This document shows positions 47,802 through 59,744 of a stretch of 64,000 nucleotides of DNA, one piece after another. Source of the stretch: Ramazzottius varieornatus. Its lineage: Eukaryota; Tardigrada; Eutardigrada; Parachela; Ramazzottiidae. The DNA lies in assembly GCA_001949185.1 (NCBI GenBank), contig BDGG01000002.1, positions 6,786,772 to 6,850,771 of the forward strand. Direction: 5' to 3'. The first letter of the stretch is position 1, and every line of letters begins with the position of its first letter. Under the pieces are notes generated by a model, which worked only from the letters and a program-made list of their open reading frames with translations, did not search any database and had not been told where the DNA came from. The position numbers and the translations under genes were made by a program.

Positions 47802-50800
47802 ATGAGGTTTCTCTGGCTTGGATTACTTTTGCAACTGCGTAAGTATGGAGTTATGTCAAGTGAAAACGGCGTCCACTTGTTTTAGGTCTTCAGTAGCACA
47901 GAATTTGGGCGGAAGAAATATCACGAGTGTTTTTACAGAATCCCTATTTGCTGCGTCTGTACCTGGTTCTTTACAATGTTTCTGTGGCCAGCCGAGACCA
48001 GGTCAAGTCCTGCCTGCGCATGCCATCATCGATGCGATGCAGAACCAGAAAGCCGCATCAGCTGGACGATGGTGTTGGCAGGTAAGCTAAAAGACCATAA
48101 AACAGGAACAGCAAGAAAATCATGACCACTAACTCACATGACACCACGGGTTTGCTCGACAGGTGGCGCTCCAAGATGAGACTGGAACGGTCTTCTGCTC
48201 CGCAACCCTGATCGACTCGTCTTACGCAATCACGCCCGCCCAGTGTGTTTTCGGGTAAGCTAAGGGAAAAACAATGCTATTGGTACACACAAATAATTTG
48301 TCTTCGTTTAATTTGACAGACGCAAAGCTAACACTACCTTCGTTCGACTGGGAGCCGTCGACATATTGGCACCCGGAAGCGACTCGTCAGTTGTTCCCGT
48401 TAGCGACCTGCTGATTCATCAGGGATACCTGAACATTGATTCGCGGAACGACTTTAACATTGCTGTCATTCGACTGTCCACTCCACTGGACTGCAACTCC
48501 AACGCTGTCTGCTTCGCTTGCCTGCCGGAAGCTAGTGCGCCACTGTCGAGCGAGTCTTCCTGCTTGGCCACTTCGTGGAACTTCCGCAAAGGTGCCGCGG
48601 ACAAAGTTCCCTCTCAGCCTCTGCGAGACCGGCCTGCAACAATCATGGATCAGATGGAGTGTGAAATGAGACTACGAGCTGATAGGGCTATTGAGAACGA
48701 TTACCATTTGTCCGACAACAAATTCTGTTTGATGGAAGCCCAAAATGGAACCACCTGCATGGTAAATATCAAACAAAAATAAATCACAAACGGCTCAAAA
48801 TTTTGAATGAACACCCGGCTTATCGTACCATTGTGACTTTTTTAGGGCGATTTGGGTGATCCACTGGTCTGTCAGAACACCAAAACCATGAATGCAACCA
48901 ACGGTCGTTACGAAGTGGTCGGTTTGAATACACTGGGCTTTAGCTGCTTCAGAACCGACCTACCCAGTTTCTACATTCGCGTTTCCAGCTTCGTCGATTG
49001 GATCAACAAAATCCGCGAACAACCAGGTCTCACCTCCCTTCCCTCCAGTTTCCAACCTGTGCGAACACAGCAAACCCAATCCACCGGAGACCTCATCGGC
49101 GTTATTGTCGCACCCGTCAGCTTGGTTATTCCCACCTCAGTTCCATCTGCTTCACCTGTCGTGGTTGCTTCTGCCAGTAACGAAGCTGCTGGACGCGCTT
49201 TCGTACCTGCTTCCTCCTCTACAAGTACCTCCACCACAACGTCCACAACCACCAAGACTACTACCACCACTACAACACCAAGTACCACCACAACGTCGAC
49301 CACCACTGCACCACCATCCACCGCTTCGGCGGTCGTTCTCGTCGCTCCCGTTCTGATTGCTCCAGGTTCCGCGAACCCCACCAACACTGGAGCCTTACCG
49401 ACGATCGGCCACATGAGTCCGATGGGCATCCAGCGTTTCAATGGCGACGGGTCCCTCCTTCAGTTGGGAACCGATGGTTCCCTGCAAACACAACAAGGCT
49501 TACGCCCAATGACACCCATGTTGAAACAGGTGTCGCCAGGAGTGTTCCAAACAAACATTGCAGGCCAAACACACACTATCGACCTCAACCGTGGTCCAGC
49601 CATTGTTCTGCCCACCGCAGCAGGTATTTTAGAACCAAACTGGCAAAATTTATTATTAGGAAAAATAGCGCGTCAGTAAAATCTAGGAGATCTGATTTAC
49701 GTCAGAAAAAATTTCCAAAAAACAATATGAAAATGAAACATTTCATCAGCTTATCTAGGTAAATAGGTAGCGGCGTCCCATTATCCGGAACATTGACTCA
49801 TAACCGTACTGTTCAGCAATCGAGATCCAGGTTGCTGGACCCCAAGGGCAAATTGGAACTGTTATTGTTGTAACAAACCTTTGGGAACAAGATTCTGAAG
49901 ATCGTTTCTCGTTTTCTGACCAGTGGTCAGACGGCCACGTCAGAAATATCTGCAGGTGTTTGAAGTTTCGATTGACAATGTTGTGGCGTACCAATGGCGT
50001 CACACAGCATAGAGATATCGATGCATATGAGATTGTTTTAGCATTAAATCCCTCTGAGATGGACTTTTCAGGTGTCGGTGACACATGGACACCTGCGAGA
50101 ATATCTTCCCGAAAGACCGAACGGTTTTTTGGGACTTTCAGCCACGGCGAGGTTCGGCAAACGTACCACACGATGCCTTTGGATATTGCAAACGACTTCA
50201 AGTCAAAAAAGTGTCGTTTGGAAACAACAATAATGTTCCAGAAATTGGGCCGCCGAAACCCAAGTATCAATTGAACAACTTACGTAACTTTTTCTTCGTT
50301 GTAGGCAACCAACAACGGCAGAAGCGAAGTGGCACTGTCTTGGCAGTCAGCAGTGCAGGCTCGAATTCCGGTTCCATCATCGGGCCCAACTCGAACATCA
50401 ATCTCAACATCCCCATCGTGAACGTAGCAGCAAGTGACGTAGCCTACAACGCCCAAACAGGCAAGTTCGAGTTCCGTCTCCCGACTGGAGAAAGTGCCGT
50501 TAGTGCTGTCTCCTTTGCTCCTTCCACCCAAGAAGACATCAAGAACCAGATTATCGCTCAGCAAGACCGCATTCTGGCTCAAGTTCAACAAGCCAACAAC
50601 AACATCCTCATTGCCATCACCAAGGCCTTCCCTGGCCAGTTCAGCGCTGGAACTGGAGCCTTTACCGGTATCAACACCGGCTCTGGTTCATCTAGCGTCC
50701 TCACAAGCGCAAACTCGAAGTCTGGCTCCTCAGCTTCCAACGCAGGAAGAGTGTCGGGACTCGCGCCCAAAAATGTTGCTACGACCTCGCTGGAAGACGA

Positions 50801-51113
50801 AGACTCCCCGGAAGAAATCGTGCCGGCATCGCAGACTGCCATAGTGAGACCAGGTGTCGTGAGAGGTAACGCCAATGCTGCTGGCTCAGGCGCACCGGGT
50901 GTCCGCAGCGGACCTACTGGTAACGGAGGATTCAAAGCCACCGTCAACAATAACACGCCATCGCAAGGATCGCTGAGGACTTCCTTAAACACAGCCAATA
51001 GTCAGAACAGTGCAGCCATCGGTTTCAAAGGTGACCGCGTTGTTGGAGAAACCAGGAACTCACCTGGATCTGCCATGTCGTCCGTATCGGCATCATCGAA
51101 CGGAAAAAGATAA
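47802..51113 (+). CDS. Catalytically dead trypsin-like serine protease homologue with mucin-like linker
   Basis: Six in-phase exons (47802-47838, 47939-48081, 48163-48254, 48320-48761, 48846-49623, 50305-51113) give 766 residues. It opens with a signal peptide (MRFLWLGLLLQL). The chymotrypsin-fold domain spans exons 2-5. All three catalytic residues are replaced: TAAHC reads TPAQC (His to Gln, 48241-48243), the DIALL motif reads NIAVI (Asp to Asn, 48456-48458), and GDSGGP reads GDLGDP (Ser to Leu, 48852-48854). After the domain comes a Thr/Ser run (about 49219-49325), probably O-glycosylated. Exon 6 starts with RQKR followed by SG (50316-50327), a furin-type cleavage site, then a Ser/Gly/Asn-rich C-terminal part of about 260 residues. 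Such homologues act as cofactors or binding proteins in arthropod cuticle and immune cascades; the role here is unknown. Intron 5 (681 bases) contains a fragment resembling repeat family 1. Confidence 0.85.
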
Positions 51114-51324
51114 GCGTAATTATCACTTTGTTCAAAACTTTTCAAATGTTTTTGCCATGATTTGAGAGCTGATACGAATCCAATCAATATTGGCATGTCG
51201 AACAATGTTGATACTGAAGTTTCAAATATTCAAAAATAACAAGAATAAATCCTCTGGTTTAGCATGAATGAATTTCATTGACCACAGACGACTCTAACGA
51301 AGCGTGAAAAAACCCTCAGTCAAT

Positions 51325-53131
51325 CTAGAAGCCAAGATCTCGCGCAAGATTTCGCAGTTGCGGGCTAATTTTCGTAACCTTACCAGTCTCGACTGATGGG
51401 GTCTCGGCGTTACCATTTCTTGTGATTTTGGATGTTCCTTGCGACGCGACTTGTGCTCCTCCTGGAGGCAATGGCGGTACAAGATTATAGACCGCTCCAT
51501 AGCCAGGACCGATAGTGTTACCATATGTTGCTCCATAACTCGGCCTGTGGAAAACAACTCGAAATACATAAAGTGCTCGATGGGTCGCATATGCGGATGA
51601 AATGATTGTGATTACCCATAGGTTGCCCCGTAAGTTGCGCCAAAGGACGGACCGATTGTGGGACCGACAGTCATCCCGATAGACGGACCTGGAAGATTCA
51701 AACCAATTACAGAGTCTTGTTTGCTTAAACAACGAATAAAGTACTGCCCTCCAGGTGATCAAATCGGATTAGCCCTTGTGGACACATTACTGCAGTTACA
51801 CTTGACTTGTGCAATGCACACTACGTAAACCAATCAAATTTGATCACCTGCAGGGCAGTACTTCCTTCACTGCATGGAAACTGAAAACCACAGAACACAT
51901 ACCTATCGTCGGTCCGTAGGTAGTGCCGAACGTTGGCCTGTGAGAGGAGAAGCGTGCCTCAGTGATCTAGGTACCCTGAGGTAATCCTTACCTATGTCCA
52001 CTTACCCAATTGTTGGTCCTAAGAGAATAAAATGTCAACGGAAATACGATCAGGACTGGCATACCAACGAAGCAGAGAATTAGTCTTTACCAACCGAAAG
52101 TTACTCCAAAAGTCGTTCCTAAAACAAAAACAGCAATTTTTGACAGTAAACTCTGTGAACGCCGCAACCGAAGACCTCTCAAAGAACTTACCGAAAGTAT
52201 CTCCGTAAGTATATCCGTAGGAATTTCTGTAAGCAACGACACGGAAGTTTGACGAATGCTTCGTGCAAACAGTACCGTAAGGTACAGTATTCCGAATGTG
52301 CTAGAACACTCCATTTACCCGTATGTCGGTCCTGCAAGAGGGGATTTGGTACATGTAATGAAAAAGAATGAGACAACTGTGCGAGAACCAAAGAACCTAC
52401 CGATGGTTGGTCCAAACACAATCGCCTTCGTTTCACCTGCAACGCAGAACAGGGAGTTGGAATACTGGAGGGAACGTTTCGGGCATCGCAACCTCCCAAT
52501 GGAACTTGGAGCTAGTTTGCTACATACCGTAAGTGGATCCATAACCAAGTGCCAACTGGAAACAAAAGCACAATTATAAAGTACTCAGTGTGACGTCGGC
52601 AGTACTTCGAGAAAATGTTTACCGAACTGTTGTCTTTCAATATGTAGCTAGGGCCGGTATTTGTAATGTATTCCGGACCCTTAATCACAATTTCCAGGAA
52701 GACGACGCTCGATTTGTTCAGTTGTTTCAATGTGGTTTCTAACACACCTAGAACGAAACAAGGGGAGTTGGCCCCGAAAATGAACCAGAAAGATTTTTGC
52801 AGTCATGAGTTTCAGTCTATAGCTTACTCAAGTTCCCCGTCGAGTAGTCCTTCGCGAGCAAGAGCACCGCACTCAGTGAATCCAGTCCAGTGGAAGAGAC
52901 ATTCCTCAGCAGGTCAGTGACGTTGATGTTGTCCGCCCGATTGTCAAGGGTAGCATTGGGCGTATTCGGCGGCTGGAAACTTGGCGAAGAGGAATTCGCC
53001 GCACTTCCGTTGATGTCCGGAAAGTCCCCTTGAGCACCTGCAATACAGAAAAACACGGCCACGCACGTGCAACAGAACACCCTAAATACGGCTCTCAATC
53101 CAGACGGTAGATTGTTCGTCCGAGCAGGCAT
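51325..53131 (-). CDS. Secreted Gly-Pro-Thr-Ile/Tyr-Gly repeat protein built from tiny exons
   Basis: Eleven in-phase exons: 53131-52828, 52747-52623, 52555-52528, 52436-52401, 52331-52319, 52226-52192, 52118-52095, 52018-52006, 51937-51903, 51688-51616 and 51544-51325. They give 301 residues. The N-terminus has a basic start and a hydrophobic stretch (VFCCTCVAVFFCIAGAQG) that looks like a signal peptide, then several Asn-X-Ser/Thr sites. From exon 2 on, the protein is a repeat of five-residue units such as GPTIG, GPTYG, GATYG and GYTYG. Exons 3-10 are 13-73 bases; two are only 13 bases (52319-52331 and 52006-52018) and each encodes one GPTxG unit. The C-terminal exon leaves the repeat and ends in a charged tail. 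Tyr/Gly/Thr repeats suggest a structural cuticle or matrix protein. The gene is convergent with the protease homologue, 211 bases away. No known orthologue recognised. Confidence 0.8.
51740..51863. mobile_element. MITE-like element with ~28-bp terminal inverted repeats
   Basis: The ends are AAGTACTGCCCT then CAGGTGATCAAAT (from 51740) and the near-exact reverse complement ending GGGCAGTACTT at 51863. The element is 124 bases with no coding capacity. It lies in intron 9 of the GPTIG-repeat gene. Confidence 0.7.
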
Positions 53132-53660
53132 CGTCGTTGGACAACTTCGGGACAGTCCTACAGAAAAAATGATACTGCGGTTGACAGTGCTCGTAAAAAA
53201 AAAAAACGAAAATCTTGCTTACAGTTGTTTTCGCAGATGGCTCAGAGATGGAGGAAAGAAAGCGTTGAGTTTCGCTGGAAAGTTTTCTGTCTTTCCCGTG
53301 AGGAACAGCACACGGCTTGGATTGGTCAGCAAGATTTTATGATCATGGACAAATAAAACTTTTTTCGTGCAGTCGAATGAAAGAACAGATAGAACGTGAA
53401 TGAAATGTAAGAAAGAATGAAAGTAAAGTCAAACGTGGAATAAAGGATCCATCGTAACTGGATAAAAAACAAGCAGACAATGGATAAAACACGAAAGTAG
53501 GGCTACCTACACTTTGATAGTACACAGCCCGAAAGTAAAGAGGTTTGTTCTATCTACGGGAGAGAGTCGAGAATGACCTCATTGAGTATAATAAAGCCTG
53601 GCTGAACATCAGCTACCTGAACAAACGAATGTGTACAGCTAGAAAAAACCGCCAGAAGAC
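53132..53660. other. Intergenic: repeat-protein promoter and Raf 3' region
   Basis: This lies upstream of the GPTIG-repeat gene and downstream of the Raf stop, both on the minus strand. It includes an A12 run at about 53197 and no coding sequence. Confidence 0.55.
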
Positions 53661-56600
53661 TCAGCCACCACTGAAAGGGAATGCCGATGTGTAGTTGGTG
53701 GTATGGACATTAGCCGGCGTCTTGGGCGAGGCGCAGGTGAAAGCCGTGAAGTCTTCCTGCTGCCAGTGGTTGCGATTCAGTGTCGGCTCCGAGTTGCTCC
53801 TCCATATCACAGGTATCCGTTCCATCGCATGCTGGAGCTGGTTGTGGATCTCGGTGAACTCTGGTCGGTCTTCTCGCTTGTAGCTCAGACAGAGCTCGAA
53901 GAGAGACTTCAGTGTCTTGGGTACTTCGTACACGGCGTTGTCAAGCTTCAGTTGAAGGAAACCACGACCCACACGGTACAAAATCTGCAAGAAAACCCCG
54001 ATCAGATGAATAAAACGATAAGGAAGAAAAATGTTGTATCACCATATCACGGCTCATTCCTTCGTAAGGTAACTTCCCCGACAGAAGTTCGTACAAAACC
54101 ACCCCGAAAGAGTACACATCGGACTTGGAACTGAAAGGGTGAGAGTCATCCTTATCCATGCGGATGACTTCCGGTGCCATCCACAGAATCGAGCCGGTGG
54201 TCTGCCGCGACTGTTGATGCGAGCCAGTCCACCTCGTCTTCACTGTCGCCAGACCGAAATCCCCAATCTTCACGCTGCATTCTTCGCTCAGAAAGATATC
54301 TGAGAAAAACAAGTCTCATGAAACCACTCCTCAATAGCTCAGTAGCTAATGGAAATCTTTCAACAAGCAACATACAGACGCATTCTGTCCACTTGCATAC
54401 GATACACAAAACGTTCACCAAAGTATTCAGCGTGCAGGTGCATGTCGTAGTTCCAGCGTACGTTACTGTAGTGCTCCTAAATTAACGCGCACTCAACCAC
54501 GTGGACAGTAAATGATGTCCGGCTGAGAGTCACACAGGCTACACCGATAACATCTGATCATACTGGACAACGATGGCTCATCACGTGGCTGAGTGCGCGG
54601 GAGCACTACAGTATTTTTTTCTGGAAAATTCGAGAAAACCCTCTTCAGGCTTGTTTTCTTACTGTTCGATTTGAGATCGCGATGAATAATGTTGCGTGCA
54701 TGTAAGTATGCCATTCCCTGTGCCACTTGTCGGAGTATATCAATCAGCGGTTTCATTTCGAAGCGGTATTCTTCACAGTGGATCTTTTTGTACAAGCTGC
54801 TGCCTTCGCACCACTGAGTAACAATGGCCAATTGTGGCGACTGGCCCGGTTCACATTTGGATACACAGCCCATGAACAAGAGGACATTATTGTGCCTCGT
54901 CTTCCTCAGAACTGCCACTTCGTTCTTGAAAGCCTGCATCTGCTCCAGCGTTGGGTCGTTTACGTTCAGCCTCTTGATAGCCACCGGTCCGTACCAGTGA
55001 CCACGATACACCGTTCCGAAAGAACCCGAACCAACTTTGGGACCGATGAGAATTTCACCCACTGGAATCTCCCAGTCTTCCATGCTTTCCCGCTGAACTC
55101 TCTAAAACAAGAGACACGTCAGTTTCCATGAGAATACACTGTCCAGAAAGCTCTGTCCTCACGACCCATCCAAAGAGACCGACCAGCAGATACGCTTCGT
55201 TCACTTTCACGTTCCTACATATTCAGAATCGACTGTTCACTACACACCGGAAGTATGTAGGTCCGTGCAGCGCTCGGTATCTAACTGGCCGATCCCTCGA
55301 AACTTACGCGTGTGTAAGTTCTGCGATGCCTTACCGATAGTTTGTAACCGTTGGAGGTAGTGAGGTTCAAGCTGGAATCCGAAGACATCATGGTTCTTCC
55401 ACTGGGCGTGGGTGACGAGTCCGGCTCGACTCGGGCTGGAGGAGTCGAAGGATCCGAATAGGGTGTCCGAGGGGTTCTTCCTGGTACCGGCAACAAGTTG
55501 TTTCCCGAGCCCACTTCTCCTGAAACTCATACGAGAGAATGAGAACTGATGAAATTTAAAAGGAATACTGCGGTATACAGTGCGATGATACCTTGTGCAG
55601 CTAGCTGTTGTGAAGCAATCAAATCGGTAAACGGCACAAAACGCAACGGTGCATAACGAGATGAGAAGGCGAAGTTAAAAGCAGGCCAGGGCAGTCCAGC
55701 CGTGGCAGGAGTTAAGATAACTAAGTGGGGGGGATGAACAACAGGCAAAGGTGAAACATAAAATCAAACAGTGCGGTAACGAATGACAATGCAACAGGCG
55801 CAAGAAGCACAACCAAAAACAGAGCAAAATAAAACCAGAAAGAAGTGCTTACTGGGCGAAATGGGTGGCCTCATCTTCTTGCCCAGCGAGGGAAGAGTCC
55901 CACTCTGTACAGCCGGAAGAGGTTCACAGACGGTCACGACGGTGTTGACATCGGGTGCTGAGGTGGAACGGCTTCGGCCCAGCTGGGGATCTTCGGGAAT
56001 GACACTGGGTAGCCCGTAAGGAAGGAAGGCTTCCCCATTGGCATCGTTTGCGAGGAACCTGCAAGACCACCATTAACAATGAGTGGTCGAGATAATCTAT
56101 CCGAGTTTGTCTTCCGATTATCTCTAGTATCAAACCCTACATTTTGGCTTTCATCTGTACGTTGTCTTTGTGGATGGCAGGGATGCAGTACGTGCGAAAC
56201 TGGTCCTTGCACTTGTCGTGCACCTTTACTTCACAGCGTTGGCAGCGCCATCCACTGAAAATTCTTCTGCTGCAAACGGCACAGTTTGCAGACGTCAGGA
56301 AGGTCTTGGGTTGGAGGTTGTGCTCGGCTACACAGAGGGCGTCCCATACAGGCGCAATTTCTTCCACGACGATACGATCCCCTTCGATACTGGCCACATC
56401 ATCAGTCCATTTTACAGCAATCCTGGACAGAAAGCACGTTGACCACTTTTCCTGCCGGCCGGACATTAATAGTGAAAGTATTCAAGATCCATTTCACAGT
56501 AACTGGGTATCGGCGGCCCAATTTACAGCCCAAGTGTTTTGATTCAAAACGACCCTTTTTCGACATGAAGTTATGGATGATATCGAGGGGCCGAACAGAT

Positions 56601-58295
56601 GCATGCGCATTCTAACGCTTTATGACGTCACTGTGAAAACAAAACTTTTTCATTCAAAATTTCGAGCCCCTTCAGATTTTTCTGCCGTAGCCACGTGACC
56701 ACTAGTAAGACGGCCAAATGAGCCCCAGTATTGTGTTCCCCGAAGTCTGTTACACCAGATTGCATCAGCAGTTTAGCTTTGCCCTTGGGGTCCCAGAACT
56801 TTAAAGTCAATTCTCGAACAATTTGACTGCAGAGCGTTGGCATGCAAATTGGGCCGCCGATACCCATCTGCTTACCTTTTGTTCGTGTCTTTGAGATCAA
56901 ACTTGAAGACTCTGCATTTTGACGGCACCAGCTGTCTGTGTTGCAGCTTCTTCAGGAGAGTATCTTGTACTGACTTTCCTTTGATGGCTTCCACCTGTCG
57001 AAGAACACTCACCTTGTGGATTCAGTATAATCTTACAACTCAGCAATTGATGTTATTGTACTGGGGGAACGCTGGATACACGGAACCATACCGTTGTCTT
57101 CTGGTTATTAGGAAGTTCCGCCATAATGATCTTTTTCGGTATCGCGGGAGTCTGCGGTGTGGAGCCAGATGCCGAAGGCGAAGGACCCGTCGTAGAGGGA
57201 AGGGGACCTCCGGGAGGCGTTGTGGCCCCACTGGTGGACGAGAGACTTCCGGTGGGATATCTAGCAACGATTGATGGACTACTACTAGCGCTGCTGACAC
57301 CTGAAACAAAAACGATGAAAGATACAATTGACGACAAAAATAATGAAGACACTACTGGCGATAACAAGACAAAGAACCATACCGGAAGTGCTCTCGGTTC
57401 CGACCAGACTAAGAGCCGGTCCGCCAGGTCTTGAAGGAGGTGGTAGCGGAGGTAGTTCGGGCATGCAAGAGCGTCCCTGGTCGCCATTCCTGCCGACGAG
57501 CTCCGGATGATTTCGTCGTAATGAGTCTAGCTTATCTTGATAGCTATCAAGCTTAGAGTTCAGGTCCTTGTATTCCTGCAAATGTCAGGAAAGGCCACAT
57601 ATAGAAAAGCTGGAAAGAGGCATTACGCTCGATGCTCCATTGACGCACACACAGATAGCTAGCTATCAAAGGCGACCGATCGATAACTACGACAAAGTCA
57701 TCTTCATAAGCGGAAAAGCCCTACTTGGGTTATCAAACTGAATGTCTTGATAGCCTTCCAATGACGTACTCGCACCAGCAAGCTCGTCAATTCCATGGAA
57801 TTTCAACTTCATTTCGCCAAAACGCCAAACAGTCTCCCGATCAGAGAGCATTGCAAACCCAACCCAAATCAAACTAACAGTGGAGAGAAAATAATTATGC
57901 TTACGGTAAGGTAGAATGCCGGAGGTGTAGGAAGCTTTCCAAACTTCTTGTTGAGCATTTCGAGGCTGCCCCTGGTGACCTCGATCATGAGGCTATAATT
58001 GCGCACCTGTAGAGACATTTAACGATCCAAATAATAATAGAGTTTTATGAAGTACAGAGGGGAAGTCTTCATTCTTGCTTACCTCTTCGGCTACTCGGTC
58101 TGCCAAAGTCATAGGAATAGTGACAGGGTCCTCCGGATCGAGACTATCCGACATCGAATCAATGGACAGGCTGTGAAGTGAACCATTCAGGGAGTTTGTG
58201 CAACTTCTTAGAAGATCAGGAACGACCGCCATCTCTTCCGGTATCGTTTCCTTGCTCGCTTGTGAACTCTTCCCTGTTGCGCACTTAGTCACCAT
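53661..58295 (-). CDS. Raf: Raf serine/threonine kinase (B-Raf type)
   Basis: Eleven in-phase exons: 58295-58083, 58006-57905, 57575-57383, 57300-57092, 56994-56876, 56422-56141, 56058-55853, 55519-55335, 55101-54663, 54299-54043 and 53984-53661. They give 842 residues. The N-terminus has the B-Raf-specific helical region ([47 protein letters not shown]). The Ras-binding domain follows ([20 protein letters not shown]), then the C1 zinc finger ([20 protein letters not shown]) and the inhibitory 14-3-3 site RSRSTSAP (55953-55976). The kinase has [51 protein letters not shown] and a second 14-3-3 site [10 protein letters not shown]. All catalytic residues are present; the activation loop has Thr where human BRAF has Ser602. 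Raf links Ras to MEK/ERK. The start ATG at 58293-58295 opens the first clear exon; non-coding upstream exons are possible. Confidence 0.95.
54464..54613. mobile_element. MITE-like element in a Raf intron
   Basis: Terminal inverted repeats: TACTGTAGTGCTCC, eight extra bases, then CGCGCACTCAACCACGTG on the left. The reverse complement on the right ends GAGCACTACAGTA at 54613. About 150 bases with no coding capacity, inside the intron 54300-54662. Confidence 0.65.
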
Positions 58296-59744
58296 ACATT
58301 GATGTTAAGCTTCTCGAGAGTTGACTCAGGACTCTTGTTCTTTCAGTTACACTATCCTTTAATAATACTATTAGGCGTTCCGAACTCTGTGGAAAGCAAA
58401 GAAAGAAAACACAAATCGTGGGGTAGTTACGGACCTACGGGGTAGTAGACGCAGCAGAGTCAACAGACTCGATGACGGTCTGTGCTATCAACTGCACTGT
58501 TTAATCAATCAAAGGGCAAACAGTACCTTCTAACTAAGTAGTCTAGCGATATCCGAACCTTGCAACATGTGACCATGGCATATGACCAGTTCGATCCAAA
58601 CGAAAGTCAGAGTATCCAGCTTGAAGTACGTTCCAGGTGCCTATTGTTTCCTGCAGAATCATTGTTATTTGCAACGAACAACTTCGCAATCGTCCATAAG
58701 AAGTTTGGGACAAATTTTTACCTTGCCAAAAGGGAAGACCACTTTCTCAGCTGGTCATCTTTCCTGGAGTCGCTGATTTTCGGGATCATTCCGTTAATAC
58801 ATGCTTAGTGTCTTGTTGTGGAAGAGATGGACCAGGTTCGGTGGGAGAAGAACAAATACGGGAAAAACAGGGACAGAATCCCAGACGTCTACACATTCCG
58901 TCACAGCGAAAGCTTTTTATGCTGGAAAAAAGCAAAGTGCATACGGTGCAGCGACCTGGGAAAGGGGCGGCGATGGCCGTGACGTCAGCGTCACATTGTT
59001 CACGATTAATGCCTTTCCAGCGCGCAGCTGCAAGTGTGCAATCAATCAAAGAACAAGAATCATAGCTATTCGGAGAGAGTACCGTATGCAAGTTCTTGAC
59101 TCATAAGAAAACAGCGTACTCTTACTGAGCTTGCTTGAGAAGCTGGGATCGAACTTCTACTTCAGGTACCTTTTCCGTTTCGTTTCTACCCAGCGCATTT
59201 TCGATCGGAAACCATCTTTGTTGGTCCAACAGAACCGGAAACAGATGGAATTTTCGGCAAGCCATCCTGAGAGAGTGAAGCCAGCTGGACACTGCCGAGC
59301 TTGATTATGCGGCGCGCGCCATCTCTGGGACAACGCAGCATGAACGAGAAGAAAGAGTGAGCCACTGGTCAGCCAGCAGAGCGGAATAACAAGCGCTTCC
59401 GAAACAGGAAATGCGGAATACAGTGCTCCGTCAGCCCTCTCCTGCTCTTTATTTCAGACATGATTATCGCTGAATGTCCTTCAAAAGGCAGCAAACAAGA
59501 CCAGAGCCTGTCCAGTGGCCACCATCTGCCTTTTGAAAATTTCCGCTTGCTCTTTACCGTGCCATGGCGTGACTGTGGACGAGCCTGTAAACAACCTTAC
59601 TTCATAATGGCCTTATGTATTCAGGTGTAACCGGATGTCGTAATGCTGGGGAGCTAGACCTGCGGACCCTCGTTAATCCTGACAAGTCTTCACTATAAGG
59701 GAGCATAGACGTTCGTTTTGAATCTACGCGCAAACTGATGCAGA
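58296..59744. other. Divergent region upstream of Raf and the JmjC gene
   Basis: 1.45 kb between two divergent starts. I looked for a PHD-finger exon for the JmjC gene here and saw none. Short open frames only; one CRE-like TGACGTCA lies at about 58979. Probably promoters and 5' untranslated exons. Confidence 0.5.

Noticed and set aside
49624-49679. Read-through of the protease homologue to the TAA at 49679
   Set aside because: The donor at 49623 joins in phase to exon 50305-51113, which has coding composition; the short read-through could at most be a minor isoform.
49755-50270. 171-codon minus-strand frame inside the protease homologue
   Set aside because: It lies within intron 5 of a well supported gene and shows no domain; probably chance or part of a repeat.
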